Shown here: positions 60,970 through 64,000 of the stretch, piece after piece
How the letters are laid out: every line of letters begins with the position of its first letter
Position numbering within the stretch: position 1 is the stretch's first letter
Assembly: GCF_023712105.1 (NCBI RefSeq)
Contig: NZ_JAMLJI010000002.1
Span: 496,001 to 560,000 of the forward strand
Reading direction: 5' to 3'
DNA from: Larsenimonas suaedae
Lineage (GTDB): Bacteria; Pseudomonadota; Gammaproteobacteria; Pseudomonadales; Halomonadaceae
DNA: 64,000 bases
The notes under the pieces: generated by a model
The model's database searches: none
What the model was told of the DNA's origin: nothing
Seen by the model: the letters and a program-made list of their open reading frames with translations, nothing else
Program-made: the position numbers and the translations under genes

Positions 60970-61836
60970 ATGGTCAGCACCCCGAAGATTCACGCTCAGA
61001 AGCAACGCCTGCCCGGCCTTGAATCCGAAATGACGCCGATACCCGAGGTCATTCGTGACAGCTACCGCGGCAGCGGCAAGCTCGAGGGCAAAATCGCCTT
61101 GATTACCGGCGGCGACAGCGGCATCGGCCGGTCCACCGCCGTGCATTTTGCCCGCGAAGGCGCACATGTGGCCTTTACCTATCTGGCGGAAGAAAAGAGC
61201 GACGCCGATGAAACCGTGCGCCTGATCGAGGCCGAAGGCCAGAAGGCGCTCGCCATCGAGGCCGATCTGCGCGAGCGCGCCACCTGCGACGCCGTCATCC
61301 AGCAAACGCTCGACACCTTCGGCGGGCTCAATACGCTGGTCAACAACGCCGGCACCCAGCAGATCAACGAAGACATGACCACGCTGTCCGATGAGCAGTG
61401 GAAAACGACGTTCGAAACCAACGTCGATAGCCTGTTCTACATGAGCCGCGCAGCCCTTCCCCATCTGGGCGAGGATGACACCATCATCAACAACGCCTCG
61501 ATCAACGCCTACATCGGCCCGCAGAGCCTGATCGATTACAGCGCGACCAAGGGCGCCATCATCAGCTTTACCCGCGCGCTTTCGAATCAGGTCGTCGGCC
61601 GCGGCGTGCGCGTCAACGCCGTCGCCCCCGGCCCTGTCTGGACGCCGCTCCAGCCGGCCACCATCGGCGCCTACGACCCCGAGAAACTTGAAGGCTTTGG
61701 CGAAATCACCCCGATGGGTCGCGCCGGCCAGCCGTTCGAACTCGGCCCCTGCTTCGTCTTTCTCGCCGCGCTCGATTCCTCCTTCATCAGCGGCCAGACC
61801 CTGCACCCGAACGGCGGCACCGTCGTCAACGGCTGA
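60970..61836 (+). CDS. SDR oxidoreductase, YghA/general-stress-protein-39 type
   Basis: A 288-residue classical SDR with the N-terminal extension (about 40 residues, KQRLPGLESEMTPIPE) typical of E. coli YghA and Bacillus GSP39-like proteins. The cofactor motif is TGGDSGIGRSTAVHFAREGA (about 45-64), NNAGTQQ and the catalytic YSATK follow; the end APGPVWTPLQPATIGAYD and LHPNGGTVVNG is also typical. Likely an NAD(P)H aldehyde/alcohol or quinone oxidoreductase induced by stress; substrate unknown. Direct repeats precede it. Monocistronic with terminator. Confidence 0.92.
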   Translation: MVSTPKIHAQKQRLPGLESEMTPIPEVIRDSYRGSGKLEGKIALITGGDSGIGRSTAVHFAREGAHVAFTYLAEEKSDADETVRLIEAEGQKALAIEADLRERATCDAVIQQTLDTFGGLNTLVNNAGTQQINEDMTTLSDEQWKTTFETNVDSLFYMSRAALPHLGEDDTIINNASINAYIGPQSLIDYSATKGAIISFTRALSNQVVGRGVRVNAVAPGPVWTPLQPATIGAYDPEKLEGFGEITPMGRAGQPFELGPCFVFLAALDSSFISGQTLHPNGGTVVNG

Positions 61837-61855
61837 ATGCATCAAATGATTGATC

Positions 61856-61884
61856 AAAAAAGCAGCGCCAAGGCGCTGCTTTTT
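61856..61884 (+). terminator. Intrinsic terminator after the YghA-like gene
   Basis: AGCAGCGCC/GGCGCTGCT stem (61861-61869 with 61872-61880) with an A-run before and T-run after. Confidence 0.9.
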
Positions 61885-61945
61885 GGCGTTGGATCACGCA
61901 TCAGGCAATATGGGTAGATACGCCTGCCTCCACCCTGGTATTGCC

Positions 61946-62443
61946 ATGAGCCCCATTCACATTCGCGCCCTCGAACCCAAGGATATCCCCGCGGTTCACG
62001 CCCTTTATTCGCAACCTGCCCTTCAGCGCAACACGCTGGGGTTGCCGTACCTGCCGGCCTCAGTGTGGGAAGAAAAAATGGCCGCCGGGCCGGGCAAGCA
62101 TCTATTGGTCGCAACGCTTGAAGGGCGCTTAGTCGGGCAGATCAGCCTGCTGGTGGAAGAGCACCGCCCGCGCCGGCGCCACGTTGGAAGCCTTGGTATG
62201 GGCGTGGACGAAACTCACCACGGCAAGGGCATCGGCACTCGGCTTCTTGGGGCGGCGCTGGAACTTGCCGATGACTGGCTGGGCCTGACCCGGCTCGAGC
62301 TGAACGTCTACTCGGACAACGCCGCCGCCATCGCGCTTTATTCCCGCGCAGGCTTCGAGGAAGAAGGCCGCCACCGCCACTACGCTCGCCGCGACGGTGT
62401 GCTGGTCGATGCGCTGACGATGGCGCGGGTGCGTGCGAACTAG
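61946..62443 (+). CDS. yhhY: GNAT acetyltransferase, YhhY/AaaT-like
   Basis: A 165-residue GNAT protein that follows E. coli YhhY (AaaT, an L-amino-acid N-alpha-acetyltransferase acting on Phe/Met) over its length: HIRALEPKDIPAVHALYSQP, NTLGLPYLPASVWEEK, VEEHRPRRRHVGSLGMGV, the acetyl-CoA loop HHGKGIGTRLL and ELNVYSDNAAAIALYSRAGF. ATG 61946 is chosen at the family start; an upstream in-frame start would run through the terminator. Convergent with the MTHFR-like gene. Confidence 0.85.
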   Translation: MSPIHIRALEPKDIPAVHALYSQPALQRNTLGLPYLPASVWEEKMAAGPGKHLLVATLEGRLVGQISLLVEEHRPRRRHVGSLGMGVDETHHGKGIGTRLLGAALELADDWLGLTRLELNVYSDNAAAIALYSRAGFEEEGRHRHYARRDGVLVDALTMARVRAN

Positions 62444-62497
62444 GCTTTTTCAGGCGTCAACGGGTCGACCGCTCGCGGCGCCATAATCCTTGGGCAC

Positions 62498-63961
62498 TCA
62501 GCGCTGAGAATCATCGCCGCGGGCCTTTTGCGGTGACGACGCGTCAAACCATTGTGGCCAGGAACTTTGATGGCGCGCGTCGGCGTCCACGCACGGAATC
62601 AGACGCTCCGTCAGCACCTGCGTCTGCCCTATGGCCTTGGCTGTCCTGTATTTGACGCTGTGGATGCACTCGCGATCGCCGAACTCACAGCGGTTGAGCC
62701 GCGTCCCGCCGCAGGGCCCGTTCGCAAGCCCCTTGGGGCAGGTCTCCGGGCAGATGTATAACGTGTCTTCAAGTCGGCACGTCCCGCAGGTATCACACCC
62801 GACCGTGGGCCGTTTAAGCCCCCGCTCCACTCGATGAAGCCAGACTTTGCCGCGCGGCGTTTGCCAGACGTTGCGCGTGAGCAGCCAGCCCCACCCCCTG
62901 CTCAGCGGATTGGTGCAGCTGAACAGCAGTGAATGAGCCGCCGACAGCGCGTGGTAGCGAACGCGCTCCGTTCGGGTCGCGCGCGAGCGCGACTCGCCCA
63001 GCCGCCAGTCGGCTTCTTCTGGATGAAACGTCACCTCGGCCACCCCCGGCATCTGCCAGCTTCTCGCCCAGGCGACGCGCCACTGCTCGAGCGTCTGAAT
63101 TTCTGGCTTCAAGGCCTTGATCGTTTGTTCAAGCGTATGCAGCTGTTCCGGGGTGTGAATGCCCGAGAGATGAATGCCGGCATACCCCATCAATTCAAGC
63201 CCGATGATCTGCACGCCAAGGCGGGTAAGGCTGCGTTCACGGGCATAGGCCGGGGAGACCGCCGCTTCTGCGGCCAGCAGCGCGTGCATCGACGGGGTAA
63301 CCGTAACGCCTGGAACGTGCTCCAAAAGCGTGGCGCTTCGGGCGGTCAACGCCATCACGCAGGCCAGAAGCGGCACAGGTGCAGGGCGCTGTTGCATCCA
63401 CGTTTGGGCTTCCTGGTGCTTTTGCGCGTCGAACCCCAGCTGCAGGGTCAGAAAATCGGCCCCGGCCAGGAGCTTCTTGTCGGCCTTGAAGTACTGCGCC
63501 CCACCTTCGTCTTCCTGGTACTTGAACGGATTCAAGGCAGCGCCAAGCAGCCAGTTCGGCCTGGCCTTTCTGACAATCTGCAGGGCAGAGACGGATTCCA
63601 GATAACGCACGGGCTGACCGGGCTCATGACCTGGAACCCGGTCGCCGGTCAGTATCAATAGCTGATCCAGACCGGCGGCGTCCATTCGGTCCAGCTGCTC
63701 AAGCAGTGCGCGCCGCTCACGGTTCTTGCCGGAAAAATGAAGCAGGGTCGGAAAGGGGTGTGCCGCTCTTGAAAACGTCTCCGGCGGTGAGAGGTCATCA
63801 CTGCTGCTGACGCGGTCGGCGATGGCCCCGACCATCGGCCAGCCACACAGCGTTGAGCGCTGCATGATGTGTTCAAAGCCCGGCAGGCGATCGGCAGAGC
63901 GTCTCGGAACAAACTCGACAACGCACACGAACCGGTGTTCGTTAAGTGCTTTTCTCAACAT
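62498..63961 (-). CDS. Methylenetetrahydrofolate reductase-like protein fused to MTHFR_C
   Basis: A 487-residue protein. The N-terminal TIM barrel (about 1-295) is MTHFR-like: VCVVEFVPRRSADR, LLILTGDRVPGHEPG, GAALNPFK, GADFLTLQLGFD and GIHLSGIHTPEQL. The C-terminal part (about 385-440) is a cysteine-rich MTHFR_C/MetV-like domain with CDTCGTC, CPETC, NGPCGGT, NRCEF and REC, eight cysteines suited to Zn or an iron-sulfur cluster. In acetogens MetF and MetV are separate subunits; here they are one chain. It probably acts in methyl-group C1 metabolism, for instance demethylation of betaine-like compounds. ATG at 63961, 39 bases from the window end. Confidence 0.85.
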   Translation of the reverse strand: MLRKALNEHRFVCVVEFVPRRSADRLPGFEHIMQRSTLCGWPMVGAIADRVSSSDDLSPPETFSRAAHPFPTLLHFSGKNRERRALLEQLDRMDAAGLDQLLILTGDRVPGHEPGQPVRYLESVSALQIVRKARPNWLLGAALNPFKYQEDEGGAQYFKADKKLLAGADFLTLQLGFDAQKHQEAQTWMQQRPAPVPLLACVMALTARSATLLEHVPGVTVTPSMHALLAAEAAVSPAYARERSLTRLGVQIIGLELMGYAGIHLSGIHTPEQLHTLEQTIKALKPEIQTLEQWRVAWARSWQMPGVAEVTFHPEEADWRLGESRSRATRTERVRYHALSAAHSLLFSCTNPLSRGWGWLLTRNVWQTPRGKVWLHRVERGLKRPTVGCDTCGTCRLEDTLYICPETCPKGLANGPCGGTRLNRCEFGDRECIHSVKYRTAKAIGQTQVLTERLIPCVDADARHQSSWPQWFDASSPQKARGDDSQR

Positions 63962-64000
63962 GATCGCTGCCCTTTTGCTGCTGGATTAAGCGCATCACCC

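Overview
The window is about 64 kb of GC-rich chromosomal DNA. It probably comes from a halophilic or marine gammaproteobacterium, and Halomonadaceae (Halomonas, Kushneria, Salinicola or Chromohalobacter type) is the best guess. The reasons are gammaproteobacterial housekeeping genes (typA, fpr with a divergent finR-type regulator, speE, hemE, ribA, xseB-ispA-dxs, serA), a BCCT compatible-solute transporter, several chemoreceptors and acetoacetyl-CoA synthetase. The taxonomic call is an inference. No rRNA, tRNA, integrase, insertion sequence or CRISPR array was seen.

Layout. 1-6.6 kb: the 3' end of typA, a PAS-PAS-GGDEF cyclase, a dicarboxylate/amino-acid symporter, a glutathione transferase, azoR, and the divergent fpr/finR pair. 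6.8-13.5 kb: three tandem methyl-accepting chemotaxis proteins on the minus strand, each with a candidate sigma-28 promoter and its own terminator. The middle receptor carries the dCache amino-acid-binding residue pattern. 13.8-28.2 kb: a small membrane protein, aacS, a large MscS-type channel, speE, a VanZ-like protein with hemE, ribA, a hemolysin III family protein, a hotdog thioesterase, xseB-ispA-dxs, and serA. 28.4-34.9 kb: a GlxA/AraC regulator coupled to an MFS transporter, an SDR, a NiaP-like MFS transporter, and a BCCT carrier whose 5' leader has a 13-bp perfect inverted repeat. 35.0-41.4 kb: a DnaQ-like exonuclease coupled to a cNMP/CBS/nucleotidyltransferase protein, a CsbD-like stress protein, poxB coupled to a 44-residue DUF2256 protein, and an unknown membrane protein with 15-bp tandem repeats.

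41.5-58.2 kb is the main accessory region: a complete NRPS-independent siderophore locus on one strand. A near-consensus Fur box precedes a TonB-dependent receptor. Then come three IucA/IucC-type synthetases, a PLP decarboxylase (SbnH-like), an MFS exporter, an HpcH/HpaI-family protein (SbnG-like citrate synthase), a Tat-exported binding protein, two FecCD permeases, an ABC ATPase, a FhuF-type ferric reductase and an RraA-fold protein. The gene set matches staphyloferrin B biosynthesis plus uptake and iron release, but no SbnA/SbnB pair for making 2,3-diaminopropionate is present here. Genes overlap or abut almost throughout, so translational coupling is likely.

58.2-64 kb: a second glutathione transferase, a YmdB-type macrodomain protein, a Bcr/CflA efflux pump, a YghA-like SDR, a YhhY-type acetyltransferase, and a methylenetetrahydrofolate-reductase-like protein fused to a cysteine-rich MTHFR_C (MetV-like) domain.

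All assignments were made by reading the sequence without database searches. Family names rest on remembered motifs and lengths.
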